Below are positions 20,292 through 28,886 of a stretch of 64,000 bases of DNA, piece after piece. Position numbers and translations under genes: made by a program. This DNA comes from Myxococcales bacterium. Lineage in GTDB: Bacteria > Myxococcota_A > Polyangia > Palsa-1104 > JAEUJZ01. The notes below the pieces were generated by a model. The model ran no database searches and was not told the DNA's origin. It saw nothing but the letters and a program-made list of their open reading frames with translations. The stretch lies in contig JAEUKA010000068.1 in assembly GCA_016794465.1 (NCBI GenBank), positions 62,001-126,000 of the forward strand, in the 5' to 3' direction. The number at the start of each line of letters is the position of its first letter. Positions within the stretch are counted from its first letter, which is position 1.

Positions 20292-21524
20292 CTAGTCCTG
20301 CGTCGAGGCGGGATAGGCGACCAGCGCCTGCTTGGCGGCCTGCGCCGTGGTTGGATTCTTGTCTTGGGTGCCGTAGCCAATCAGCGAGCGAATGCGGCTG
20401 CGCAGTCCTTCATCGGTAATGGCGGCGGCTTGACGGTGGAAGAAGTGAAACGCACTGGCCCGGCTGCGCGGATCAAGCGTCGGCAGCATGTCGCACAGCA
20501 CCGAGACAGCATCAAAGCCCATCTGCACGATCGCCTGCCCGGTTGTCTCTGAGACGTTCGAGTCCGCATCGCCCAGTGCCAGCACCAGGGGCCGCAGCAT
20601 CTCGCGCCGACCCGTCCAGCCAAGCAGCGCCGCCGTCGCCTGCCGCACCGGAGGCGTCGCTTCCAGCAGTGCGCGCAGCGAAGAGCGAATCGCCATCTCA
20701 TCCAGTCGCCGCGCCGAGTCAATCACCAGCTGCCGACCCTTGCCATCGAGCTGCTGATAGAGCCGATGCAGCGCCACCAGTGCTGCCTCGCGCGCCCCAC
20801 GGGCTTTGTCAATCAGCGCATCGACCAGCAGCGGCACCGCTGCCACATCTTGGCTGTAGCCAAGCGAGGTCATCATCGCCGGTCGCAGCGCCACCGCCTC
20901 GCGCAGCGGCAACACCTCGGCAATCGGCAGGACCACGTGCTGGCGGTTTAGACCATCGAGCGCCGCCAGCGCCACCAGCATGTCGGGACTGCGCAGCCCC
21001 GCCCGCAGCGCCGGCACCACCTCTTCACTAGAGAACGACGCCAGCTGCTCCATCGCGGCGGTGCGCACGTTGGCATCTTCATCCAGCAGCGCCTGACCGA
21101 GCGCCGGAATCACCCGGGTATCGCCATAGGTTCCCAGCACGTCGACCAGCACCTTGCGATGCTCTGGCTTGTGGGTGAGCGCGGCGAGCAGCGGATCGAT
21201 GCAGATCGGGCCCAGCTTCATCACGCCTTCGATGACCGCGTTGCGCCGCCCGATGTTGTCGGGCTCGCTCATCGCATCGACCAGTGCGTGAGCCAGCAGC
21301 TCTTTGTCCGACCAGCACAGCGTCGAGGCCACCGCCTCTTTGCGCACCTGCCAGCTGTCGTCGCCCATGACCTCAATCAGCAGGGCGAGCACCGCTCTGC
21401 GCTCCTCCAGATCCTCGGGCTGCTGGGTCAGCCTCTGAACGTGGGCAAGGCGAGCCTCTTCTTCCCCGTCGCGGAAGATGGCCTGTAGCTGTGCCAGGTC
21501 ATAAGCGGAATTGTGTACGGTCAT
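20292..21524 (-). CDS. HEAT-repeat protein of the chemosensory operon
   Basis: A 410-residue, probably cytoplasmic, all-helical protein without signal peptide. HEAT/PBS-lyase-type repeats run almost throughout, for example DDSWQVRKEAVASTL, DEDANVRTAAMEQLAS and DADSNVSETTGQAIV. It lies between cheW and cheR with gaps of two and nine bases and is certainly co-transcribed. HEAT-repeat proteins in chemosensory clusters are known from myxobacteria and act as adaptors or scaffolds; a role in receptor-array assembly or output is an inference. No enzymatic motif is visible. Confidence 0.8.
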   Translation of the reverse strand: MTVHNSAYDLAQLQAIFRDGEEEARLAHVQRLTQQPEDLEERRAVLALLIEVMGDDSWQVRKEAVASTLCWSDKELLAHALVDAMSEPDNIGRRNAVIEGVMKLGPICIDPLLAALTHKPEHRKVLVDVLGTYGDTRVIPALGQALLDEDANVRTAAMEQLASFSSEEVVPALRAGLRSPDMLVALAALDGLNRQHVVLPIAEVLPLREAVALRPAMMTSLGYSQDVAAVPLLVDALIDKARGAREAALVALHRLYQQLDGKGRQLVIDSARRLDEMAIRSSLRALLEATPPVRQATAALLGWTGRREMLRPLVLALGDADSNVSETTGQAIVQMGFDAVSVLCDMLPTLDPRSRASAFHFFHRQAAAITDEGLRSRIRSLIGYGTQDKNPTTAQAAKQALVAYPASTQD

Positions 21525-21526
21525 GC

Positions 21527-22093
21527 TTACGCTCCCTTGGCGGCCTGGTTGAGCCCCGCCAAGCTGATTCGTTCGGAACTGCTCAAGATGGCATCGAGGT
21601 CCAGCACCATCAGGATTCGTCCTCGGTGGTGGCAGACTCCCGCAAAGTATCGGGCGTTGTCGTTCTGCGTCAGCAGCGGCGGTGGCCGGATCGCATCCCG
21701 TGAGACACGCAGCACATCGGACACGCGGTCCACGATCATGCCGACCAGCCGGCCCTCGATCGGGACGATCAGGTACTTGCGCGCCCGTCGCACCGCATAG
21801 TCTTCCATCTGCTCGGCGGTCAGCGGCGGCAGGTCGAAGCGCTTGCGCATGTCTACCACCGGTAGGATCGTGCCGCGCAGCTCGACCACGCCTTCAATGA
21901 ACGCGGCCGCTCGGGGCACTTTGGTCAGTGCCAGCGGATTGATGATCTCTTTGATGCGCATGATGTCGACGGCGTATTCCTCGTCGCCAATGCGGAATCC
22001 ACACAGCTGCACGATCTCGTCACGAGGCTTGTCGCGCTCGACGATCTTGCCGCTTAGACCAAAGCCACCGCGTATCGAGCGTCCCCGGCTCAT
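21527..22093 (-). CDS. cheW: CheW coupling protein 1
   Basis: A 188-residue CheW-domain protein that links receptors to CheA. Conserved parts are QLCGFRIGDEEYAVDIMRIKEI, PRAAAFIEGVVELRGTILPVVDMRKRF, and VGMIVDRVSDVLRVSRD. A basic N-terminal extension of about 25 residues precedes the domain. Its start overlaps the second cheW stop by four bases. Two cheW genes in one operon suggest that one copy may form the CheA-coupling ring and the other serve a distinct receptor set (inference). Confidence 0.94.
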   Translation of the reverse strand: MSRGRSIRGGFGLSGKIVERDKPRDEIVQLCGFRIGDEEYAVDIMRIKEIINPLALTKVPRAAAFIEGVVELRGTILPVVDMRKRFDLPPLTAEQMEDYAVRRARKYLIVPIEGRLVGMIVDRVSDVLRVSRDAIRPPPLLTQNDNARYFAGVCHHRGRILMVLDLDAILSSSERISLAGLNQAAKGA

Positions 22094-22701
22094 AACATCC
22101 TCCCGGAGCGCATGACCTCAAACGACAGCACCTTCACCAAGTCGAGCAAGATGATGATGCGCTGCGGCTCGGTGGTGATCATGCCTGGACCAAAGCGCGC
22201 CTCGCGCCGAGCCGACTCCTCGACCTCGTTGCGGACGCGGCCAATGCCTTCGACAAACTCGGACTCTTTGCCGGACAGCACCGTCGGCGGCTCAATGTCG
22301 ATTTCGTGGATGCGCACCACTTCGTTGACGCGGTCGACGACCAGCCCGAAGCGCTCGCGCTCTTCCTCTGACAAGACCTCATGTCCTGCCGCCGGGCGAC
22401 TGACGATCAAGATGCGCGACTTCGGCGACAGGCCCGCCGTCCGCATGCGCAGTCGCTGCCGCAGATCAATCACCGGCATGACCTGGCCCCGCACCGCGAT
22501 GATCCCGGCGACGAAGCCCGGCACGCGCGGCACCTCGGTGACGAGGCGATGCTTGATGATCTCGCGGATGTGCTCGATGCCGATGCCGTACTCTTCCTCG
22601 GCAATGTGGAACGTCAGCACGTCGCGCTGGAGCCGCAGCTCGCCGGTGGGATGACGACCGCCGGACTCGTAGACCGGGCTTGGGCCGCTCGCTTGGGCCA
22701 T
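22090..22701 (-). CDS. cheW: CheW coupling protein 2
   Basis: A second CheW-domain protein of 203 residues, only distantly similar to its neighbour. It shows DVLTFHIAEEEYGIGIEHI, EVPRVPGFVAGIIAVRGQVMP and FGLVVDRVNEVVRIHE. An insertion of roughly 15 residues (RPAAGHEVLSEEERE) precedes the last strands. Its start shares one base with the cheA stop (TAATG), giving tight coupling with CheA, which suggests this copy is the stoichiometric CheA partner. Confidence 0.94.
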   Translation of the reverse strand: MAQASGPSPVYESGGRHPTGELRLQRDVLTFHIAEEEYGIGIEHIREIIKHRLVTEVPRVPGFVAGIIAVRGQVMPVIDLRQRLRMRTAGLSPKSRILIVSRPAAGHEVLSEEERERFGLVVDRVNEVVRIHEIDIEPPTVLSGKESEFVEGIGRVRNEVEESARREARFGPGMITTEPQRIIILLDLVKVLSFEVMRSGRML

Positions 22702-24938
22702 TACGCCACCTCCGAGATTCGCGGCATGGCCTCTTCAGCGACCGCACGCACGTCCAGCACCAGCGCCGTCTGCTGACCGCCCAGCTCGGTGGCGCCGGCA
22801 ATCCCCGGAATGCCCTGCAGCGTCTTGCCGAGCGACTTGATGACGATGTCCTGCTGTCCGACCAAGTCGTCTACCAGCAGCCCCAGGCGGTTCTGCGCCA
22901 GTGCGACCACCACCACGTAGCCGTTGCGAGGCTCGGGCATGTCCAGCGGCCGCTGCAGCGAAAAGATGTCTTCCAATCGAACCAGCGGCAGCGTCTGGTC
23001 GCGCAAGGTAATGACCTCGCGGCGCTCGATGGTGCGGATCTGCTTGTAGTCGAGCATCAAGCTCTCCATCACCGAGTTGAGCGGAATCGCGTAGGTGCGA
23101 CCCGCCGCCCGAATGACCAGCGCCTGAATGATCGCCAGCGTAATCGGCAGCGTGATGGTCAGCCGCGTGCCGTGGCCCGGCTCCGAGTCAACCTCGATGA
23201 TGCCGGCCATGCGCGAGATGTTGGTCTTGACCACATCCATGCCGACGCCGCGCCCCGAAGTCTCATCGGCCACCGCCCGCGTCGACAAGCCCGGCAGGAA
23301 CATCAGCTCGTACATCTCGTGCCGCGTCATGTCGCGGGCTTGGTCTTCCGAGATCTGACCGCGGGCGATCGCTCGCTGCACCAGGGCCTGGGTGTCGATG
23401 CCGTTGCCGTCATCTTCAATCTCTAGAACGACGTGATTGCCGCGCTGCTCTGCACCAATCGCCACCGTGCCCGCCGCTGGCTTGCCGCGCGCGAGCCGGA
23501 GCTGCTGGTCTTCAATGCCGTGATCGATGGCATTGCGGATGAGGTGCATCAGCGGGTCGGACAGCTCCTCGATGATCAGCTTGTCGAGCTTGGTGTCCCC
23601 ACCCGAGACGACAAAGTGAATGTCTTTGCCAATCGCTTCCCGCGACATCCGCCGCACCACCCGCGACAGCTTGTCGAAGACCTGCTGCAGCGGCACCATC
23701 CGCACCGCCAGGATGCCGGCTTGCAGCTCGTCGAGCTTGCGAGTCAGCGCCCGCAGCTCGTCTTGCAGCGCTCGCGCCAGCTCAGCCCGCACCCGGTCCC
23801 GCCGCAGCTCATCGTGAACCACCTGCATGCCCGAGCGCGTCAGCGCCAGCTCACCAACGATGTTCATCAGCACATCAAGCTTGCGAATGTCGACCCGCAC
23901 CGTCTGCGAGACGCTCTTGAGCGAGTGCCCCTGCTCTTGCCGACCGCCGCCATCGCCGTCACCATCGCCGCCATCGGCTGCTTGGGACTCCTTGACCTGC
24001 TGCTGCGACTCTTTGACCGTCACTTGCGGAATCGAGCCGGTGGTGCCACGCACTGACACCGGTGGCCGCGACGGATTCACCGGACCGCTCGACTGCACGT
24101 CCGAGGGATGTATCGACGCCGCACTCGCCGGGCTGGTGTTGCGCCGCGCCACCTGCATCACCCGCGCTGGGGCGTTGCCCACTGCGCCAACGATCGCCGA
24201 CGAGTTGTGAGGTGAGCCGAGGATGACCTCTAGATCGATGCACTCGGGGTCGGTGCCCGACGAGCCCGGCACAATCGCAATCACTTCGCCCACCGGCTTG
24301 AGCGACGCCTTGATGTTCTCCAGCTCGACATCAATCGACATCAGCGGGAACGAGCCGAGGATGCGAAACAGGTTCTTACCGGTGCGGATGTTCTCTTTGA
24401 GCCGGTGCTCTTCGTACTCCGTCAGTGCCGCGACCAGGCCCGGGTCCAGGTCAAAGTCCCCGGCTGTGGGCTCAGCCGCCGGCTTGGTCACCAGCGCTGC
24501 TGCGGTGTTGGCCGAGCGGTTGACTCGGTTCACAAAGTCATCGACCAGCGCACTTGGGGGCGACGCTGCTTGCAGGCCGTGGTCGGCCACCTCGGCGCAG
24601 ATCAGCTGATAGTGCTCAATCGCCTCGAACAGCAGATCGAGCACATGCGGGGTCAGCAGCACCTTGCCAAGCCGCAGCGCATCGAGGAGGTTCTCGACGT
24701 GGTGCGACATATGCAGCATCCGCTCGACGCCGGACAGCCCCGCCAGTCCCTTGAGCGAGTGCACCGCTCGAAAGGCACTGTTGATCAGGTCGGGATCGAC
24801 GCGGATGCCTTCGGTAGAGGGATCACGACCCAAGCACGCATCAGCAATCGCGAGCAGATCTCGGTTGAGCTGCTCGACGATCTCCTGCGATTCGGACAGG
24901 AACTCGTCCCGTACTTTGTCGCTGCCCTGCTCGGCCAT
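22701..24938 (-). CDS. cheA: Chemotaxis histidine kinase CheA
   Basis: A 745-residue CheA. The Hpt domain carries the phospho-histidine H60 in FRAVHSLKGLAG. A long low-complexity linker (about 250-345) replaces a clear P2 domain. Dimerisation helices follow (VDIRKLDVLMNIVGELAL), then the kinase domain with HLIRNAIDHGIE, IEDDGNGID and GRGVGMDVVKTNI, and a C-terminal CheW-like domain ending in DVRAVAEEAMPRI. The gene lies 57 bases downstream of cheY and upstream of both cheW genes. A single Hpt means no phosphorelay within CheA. Confidence 0.96.
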   Translation of the reverse strand: MAEQGSDKVRDEFLSESQEIVEQLNRDLLAIADACLGRDPSTEGIRVDPDLINSAFRAVHSLKGLAGLSGVERMLHMSHHVENLLDALRLGKVLLTPHVLDLLFEAIEHYQLICAEVADHGLQAASPPSALVDDFVNRVNRSANTAAALVTKPAAEPTAGDFDLDPGLVAALTEYEEHRLKENIRTGKNLFRILGSFPLMSIDVELENIKASLKPVGEVIAIVPGSSGTDPECIDLEVILGSPHNSSAIVGAVGNAPARVMQVARRNTSPASAASIHPSDVQSSGPVNPSRPPVSVRGTTGSIPQVTVKESQQQVKESQAADGGDGDGDGGGRQEQGHSLKSVSQTVRVDIRKLDVLMNIVGELALTRSGMQVVHDELRRDRVRAELARALQDELRALTRKLDELQAGILAVRMVPLQQVFDKLSRVVRRMSREAIGKDIHFVVSGGDTKLDKLIIEELSDPLMHLIRNAIDHGIEDQQLRLARGKPAAGTVAIGAEQRGNHVVLEIEDDGNGIDTQALVQRAIARGQISEDQARDMTRHEMYELMFLPGLSTRAVADETSGRGVGMDVVKTNISRMAGIIEVDSEPGHGTRLTITLPITLAIIQALVIRAAGRTYAIPLNSVMESLMLDYKQIRTIERREVITLRDQTLPLVRLEDIFSLQRPLDMPEPRNGYVVVVALAQNRLGLLVDDLVGQQDIVIKSLGKTLQGIPGIAGATELGGQQTALVLDVRAVAEEAMPRISEVA

Positions 24939-24995
24939 CGTAGTGACTTATCCACCCTTGGAAACCACCGACGAAACACGTGGTGGTGACGCGAG

Positions 24996-25424
24996 CTAGT
25001 GCTTCTTGACCTGGGCGACCATGTGCGGCGCAACGTTGGCCCCGGGCTCCATCACCTTTTTGGCCATCTCGACCAGCGTCTCTGACGGAAACGGCTTGAC
25101 CAGATAGGCCGAGGCGCCAAGGTGCATGCCACGATCGCGGTCCCGCTCTCGGCCATCGGTGCTGATGATGATGAGCGGCGTCGCCTTGTGGACGGCGCTG
25201 TTGCGGACGTAGCGGACCAGCTCCAGGCCGTTGATGTCCGGCATGTTCACGTCCGTGACGACCAGATGAAACATGGTCGACGGCGTCTGCAAGATCTTAA
25301 GCGCCTCGAAGCCGCTTCTGGCAGTGGTGACCTCGAAGCCGGCATCCTCCAAGGTTGCTGACACGAAGTTGCGGATGGTGAGTGAGTCGTCGACGACCAG
25401 CACGCGCTGAGAAGAGACCATCAT
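24996..25424 (-). CDS. cheY: CheY-type single-domain response regulator
   Basis: A 142-residue receiver domain: VLVVDDSLTIRNF, phospho-Asp in VVTDVNMPDINGL, the conserved Ser/Thr in IIISTDGRE, and the lysine in AYLVKPFPSE. It has no DNA-binding or enzymatic output and a short C-terminal tail (APHMVAQVKKH). It is the promoter-proximal gene of the chemosensory operon. The double ATG start lacks a visible Shine-Dalgarno, and the putative promoter lies so close that the message may be leaderless. Confidence 0.94.
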   Translation of the reverse strand: MMVSSQRVLVVDDSLTIRNFVSATLEDAGFEVTTARSGFEALKILQTPSTMFHLVVTDVNMPDINGLELVRYVRNSAVHKATPLIIISTDGRERDRDRGMHLGASAYLVKPFPSETLVEMAKKVMEPGANVAPHMVAQVKKH

Positions 25425-25432
25425 GGAGCGTA

Positions 25433-25441
25433 ACTATATCA
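25433..25441 (-). promoter_or_regulatory. Extended -10 promoter candidate of the che operon
   Basis: On the minus strand the sequence TGATATAGT (TG-N-TATAGT) matches an extended -10 element, five of six bases in the hexamer. It ends only about eight bases before the cheY ATG, which would give a leaderless or nearly leaderless transcript. No clear -35 is visible. The surrounding 77-base gap is AT-rich compared with its neighbours. Confidence 0.4.
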
Positions 25442-25501
25442 CTGCTCACACAATTTTTGGTTTCCAACTGACAAATACAGGGCTGCGCAACTGAAAGCGG
25501 G

Positions 25502-27100
25502 CTACTGGCTGGGAGCCTTGGGCTCTGGCCGAGCGTGAAGGCGCGGCTGGAAGACGTAGCCAATGTGGGCCATCACCCCCAGGTATTCGTCACGGGCCGC
25601 AGTCACCGGCTGGCCGCTGGTCGTAAGGACGTTGCCCTCGCCACCAAACTGAAGCCGGTTCTGCTCGAAGAACACCCGTGCGCCCACGGTCAGCCCACGG
25701 TAGAGGTTGACCTGCGTGCCGCCCTCGAAGCGCCACTGCCAGCCGCTGCCCTCGCCGTACGACAGGAAGCCGTTGCGGTCGCGCGCCGCGCTCAGGTCGC
25801 CGCTCTCGCTGCCGGGCCGGGTCATAAGGCCCAGGCTCAGGTGCTTGGCCAGCGTCGCCCCGGCAGTCACGCTCCACCGCTGGGTAAAGAACATCCGCAC
25901 CGCCAGCGCCCCGCCAACATAGCGATAGTCACTCGGCGGCACCCGCAGGTAGTCGATGTTCTTTTTGGCAGCGGTCTGGAACACGTGCTCGCCGTACAAA
26001 AGCTCCACCGCCAGATCTGGCCGCAGCAGCTGGTTCCAAGGATTCAGGTGCCAGCGCAGTGCCAGATCGTAGCGATACTCGGTGGCGGTGTAGGTTCCGC
26101 TCTGCGGCTGTCCAGGCGCAAGCACGTGCGCGATCTCACCCCAAAACGGCAGCACCAGCTGCGCCCGCAGCCCGAGCCCAGCCAGCGCCGGACTACTGCT
26201 CGGCAGCAGCGCCAGCGGATGCAGCTCGCCAAGGAGCGCCATCCCGTGCGCTCCCGACCGCCCAAAGCGCAGCTCCGAGCCTTCATTGGTCAAAAGTCGG
26301 GTGCTGTAGACATAGCCAACCTGCAGATCGATCGCGGCTTGCCACGGTGGCCGGCGCAGAAGCAGCTCTTGGGCCGACTCACTCAGCGGCACCAGCTGCG
26401 CCTTTTCCTTTTCTGGGTCAAAGCGCACCTTTTCGTTGTCTTCGTACTGCTGGACCTGGCCCGCGCGCTGCGGCAGCGTGGTCGCCACAGGAGGCGGCGG
26501 AATCGCAGCCACCGGCTGGGGCAGCAGCACCGGGGACGGCGACCCCTGCGGCGCAGCAGTTCGTAGCAGCGACTGTTCTATCAGCAGCTGAATCGCCGAG
26601 ACTTTGTCCGCAAAGTGCTGCGGCTGCAGCAGCGGCCGGTCGAGATCAAACGACAGCTGGCCGAGCAGTCCCCCCTCTGCGCCATAGATGCGGACGTGCA
26701 GGCGATACGGCTTGGGATGTCCGGACCCTTTGGTCGCTTCCAGGGAGCCCGCCATGACCAGCCGTGCCCCGAGCAGCCGCGCCATGCCGACCACATCGCT
26801 TGCGTGACCGTGGTGCTTGACCCGCGCCATGCCCATCCACAGGTCCGGTGCCAGCAGCCGGTACGGCCGGCCTTCGCTCTTGGCCTGCATCGTCTCGTAG
26901 ACCACGCTGGCGGTAAAGCCGGGCTCAATCGGCTTGTGAGGTGGCTGGGGCAGCTCGCGTCCGTCAAACGGCGCGGTGGCCACGATCAGCGGCGGCTGCG
27001 CCATGGCCCGCAGCGGCAGCAGCCCACCCAGCAGCAGCAGCAGCAAGCGCAGTGCCCGAAGGCGGTCCGTAAGTGCTCGCAAGCGGTCGGAAAGAGGCAT
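25502..27100 (-). CDS. Secreted protein with CsgG-like N-domain and outer-membrane beta-barrel C-domain
   Basis: A 532-residue exported protein of unknown function. After a signal peptide (LRLLLLLLGGLLPLRAMAQ), residues about 30-180 look like a small alpha/beta domain (PLIVATAPFDGRELP; LLGARLVMAGSLEAT) reminiscent of CsgG/TolB N-domains. A Pro/Gln-rich linker follows. The C-terminal half alternates aromatic and polar residues in short strands (QWRFEGGTQVNLYRGLTVGA), typical of beta-barrels, and nearly ends in an aromatic strand (GVMAHIGYVFQP). It is downstream of the OmpR-type regulator on the same strand and could be its target. Confidence 0.6.
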   Translation of the reverse strand: MPLSDRLRALTDRLRALRLLLLLLGGLLPLRAMAQPPLIVATAPFDGRELPQPPHKPIEPGFTASVVYETMQAKSEGRPYRLLAPDLWMGMARVKHHGHASDVVGMARLLGARLVMAGSLEATKGSGHPKPYRLHVRIYGAEGGLLGQLSFDLDRPLLQPQHFADKVSAIQLLIEQSLLRTAAPQGSPSPVLLPQPVAAIPPPPVATTLPQRAGQVQQYEDNEKVRFDPEKEKAQLVPLSESAQELLLRRPPWQAAIDLQVGYVYSTRLLTNEGSELRFGRSGAHGMALLGELHPLALLPSSSPALAGLGLRAQLVLPFWGEIAHVLAPGQPQSGTYTATEYRYDLALRWHLNPWNQLLRPDLAVELLYGEHVFQTAAKKNIDYLRVPPSDYRYVGGALAVRMFFTQRWSVTAGATLAKHLSLGLMTRPGSESGDLSAARDRNGFLSYGEGSGWQWRFEGGTQVNLYRGLTVGARVFFEQNRLQFGGEGNVLTTSGQPVTAARDEYLGVMAHIGYVFQPRLHARPEPKAPSQ

Positions 27101-27180
27101 CGCGGTGAACTCGGACACACGTGCCGAGTAGAACCAATGTTGCCACAGCTACGCTGCTATTTTGCAGCTTTGGCAGCGCG

Positions 27181-27870
27181 TCACGGGTTGAAGCGGTATC
27201 CGACCCCGCGCACAGTCTCTAGGTGTACCGGCGTGTCGGCGTTTTCCTCGATCTTGCTGCGCAGCCGGACAATGAAGTTGTCGATGGTGCGGAGGGTAAA
27301 GTGCTCGCCGCCCCACAGCCGCTGCATGATCTGGTCGCGGGTCAGGACCTGGCCGGGGTGCGACATAAACAGCCGCAAAAGATCAAACTCTTTGGCAGTC
27401 GTTTCAATGTCTTCGCCTTCGACCAGCAGCCGCCGCCCAGGCACATCCAGGTAAATTCGCGAGCCGTCCTTGCTGCCCGGACTCGACGCCAGCGGCTTGT
27501 TGAGCCGACCGCGCCGCAGGAGGGCCCGCACCCGCGCCAGCAGCTCGGCCAGTCCAAACGGCTTGGTCATGTAGTCATCGGCGCCCAGCGACAGTGCCAT
27601 CACCTTGTCCGCTTCTTGATCTTTGGCAGAAAGCACCAAGATCGGCAGGTCGGCCCGCCGCTGTCGTAGCTCGCGAATCAGGTCCAGTCCAGACAGGCGC
27701 GGCAGCATCAGGTCGACCACAATCAGGTCCAGCTCTTCCGTCTCGGACAGCCGCCGGCCCGCTTCGCCATCTTCTGCACACAGCAGCTCATAGCCTTCCA
27801 GCTGCAGGTTTAGCTGCAGCGCTTTGCGGATCGACACATCGTCTTCCACCAGCAGGATCGTCTCGCTCAT
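27181..27870 (-). CDS. OmpR/PhoB-family response regulator
   Basis: A 229-residue regulator with a receiver domain (ILLVEDDVSIRKAL, phospho-Asp in LIVVDLMLPRLSG, lysine in DYMTKPFGLAELL) and a C-terminal winged helix (EFDLLRLFMSHPGQVLTRDQIM; RTIDNFIVRLRSKIEEN). It ends with the usual VRGVGYRFNP. It follows its presumptive kinase by 81 bases filled with a 21-base tandem repeat. The likely regulon is the adjacent outer-membrane genes (inference). Confidence 0.95.
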   Translation of the reverse strand: MSETILLVEDDVSIRKALQLNLQLEGYELLCAEDGEAGRRLSETEELDLIVVDLMLPRLSGLDLIRELRQRRADLPILVLSAKDQEADKVMALSLGADDYMTKPFGLAELLARVRALLRRGRLNKPLASSPGSKDGSRIYLDVPGRRLLVEGEDIETTAKEFDLLRLFMSHPGQVLTRDQIMQRLWGGEHFTLRTIDNFIVRLRSKIEENADTPVHLETVRGVGYRFNP

Positions 27871-27888
27871 CAGCTACTCGCTTCGTTC

Positions 27889-27951
27889 CTCGGCACTTCG
27901 GCTTCGCGTCTCGGCACTTCGGCTTCGCGTCTCGGCACTTCGGCTTCTCGC
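27889..27951. repeat. Three tandem 21-base repeats between kinase and regulator genes
   Basis: The unit CTCGGCACTTCGGCTTCGCGT occurs at 27889 and 27910 and, with changes at its end, at 27931. It fills most of the 81-base gap between the histidine-kinase stop and the regulator start. Each unit holds CTTCGGCTTCG, which can form small hairpins with neighbouring copies. It may have arisen by slippage and may tune translation of the downstream regulator. Confidence 0.85.
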
Positions 27952-28884
27952 TTACAGCAGCGCGGGCAGCAGCACGGTAAACGTAGCGCCATGGCCAGGC
28001 TCGCTGTCGACCGTCACCGTGCCGTCATGCGCCGCGACAATGTGCTGCACCATCGACAGCCCCAGCCCACTGCCCGGTGGCTGCAGCGGCATCTCGGGTC
28101 GCGTCAGCCGGTAGAACTTCTCGAACACCCGTCTCTGCTCGTGCTTGGGAATGCCCGGCCCATTGTCCGAGATGCTGATCGCCACCTGCGGACCGCGCCG
28201 CTGACAGCGCACCGTGATCACCTTGCTCGGCCCGGTGTAATAGAAGGCATTTTGCAAGAGGTTGAGCAGCGCCTCGCTCATCGCGGCCACGTCCACGTGA
28301 ATCTTGGGCAGGTCTTCGCCCAGCTGTTTCTCGAGCCGAATCTGCGCCGCGTCATAGGTCAGCACCTGCGGCTCAAACGCCCGCAGCGCCGCTGTGATGA
28401 CGGTAGCCGGAGACTCATCGACCAGGCGATAGCTCCGCCGCCCCGCTTCCATCCGTGCCCAGCCGAGCAGCCGCTCGACCATCTCGGACAGGCGCTTGGT
28501 TTCGGTCGCAATCGTGTCGAGTACCTGCTGAATCTTCTCGGGATCTTTGAGCCGTCCCGCCTGAAGCGTCTCGACAAACAGCCGTATCGACGTAAGCGGC
28601 GTACGCAGGTCGTGCGACACCTTGTTGACGAACTCAGTCTGAAGCTGCGCCACGCTCGACTCGCGCCGGACGTAGACAATCGTCAGCGCCACTCCGCCAA
28701 GCAGCGTCACCGTCAAGCTCAGCGTCATGATGCCGAACACCACATCTTTGGTCGCGTGTCCAAAGACCAAGATCAGCACGCCAATGGTGATGAGCAGCGC
28801 GCTCGGGCCATACGCAAAGATCGCGACCAGCGTCATCAACCGACGAAGCTTCCGACGCTGCAAATCAGCAAGCTGGGAAGGCAT
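27952..28884 (-). CDS. Sensor histidine kinase of the envelope two-component system
   Basis: A 310-residue kinase with two N-terminal membrane segments (about 20-42 and 48-70) and almost no periplasmic loop, so it likely senses within the membrane or through a partner. HisKA: FVNKVSHDLRTPLTS with the phospho-acceptor His. HATPase: NLLQNAFYYTG, ISDNGPGIP, FEKFYR and GSGLGLSMV. The ATG at 28884 is two bases after the stop of an outer-membrane-protein gene. Kinase before regulator is the reverse of the most common order. Confidence 0.92.
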   Translation of the reverse strand: MPSQLADLQRRKLRRLMTLVAIFAYGPSALLITIGVLILVFGHATKDVVFGIMTLSLTVTLLGGVALTIVYVRRESSVAQLQTEFVNKVSHDLRTPLTSIRLFVETLQAGRLKDPEKIQQVLDTIATETKRLSEMVERLLGWARMEAGRRSYRLVDESPATVITAALRAFEPQVLTYDAAQIRLEKQLGEDLPKIHVDVAAMSEALLNLLQNAFYYTGPSKVITVRCQRRGPQVAISISDNGPGIPKHEQRRVFEKFYRLTRPEMPLQPPGSGLGLSMVQHIVAAHDGTVTVDSEPGHGATFTVLLPALL

Positions 28885-28886
28885 GG

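Noticed and set aside
27889..27951. Insertion-sequence scar or CRISPR-like repeat
   Set aside because: It is a simple 21-base tandem repeat without target-site duplication or spacers.
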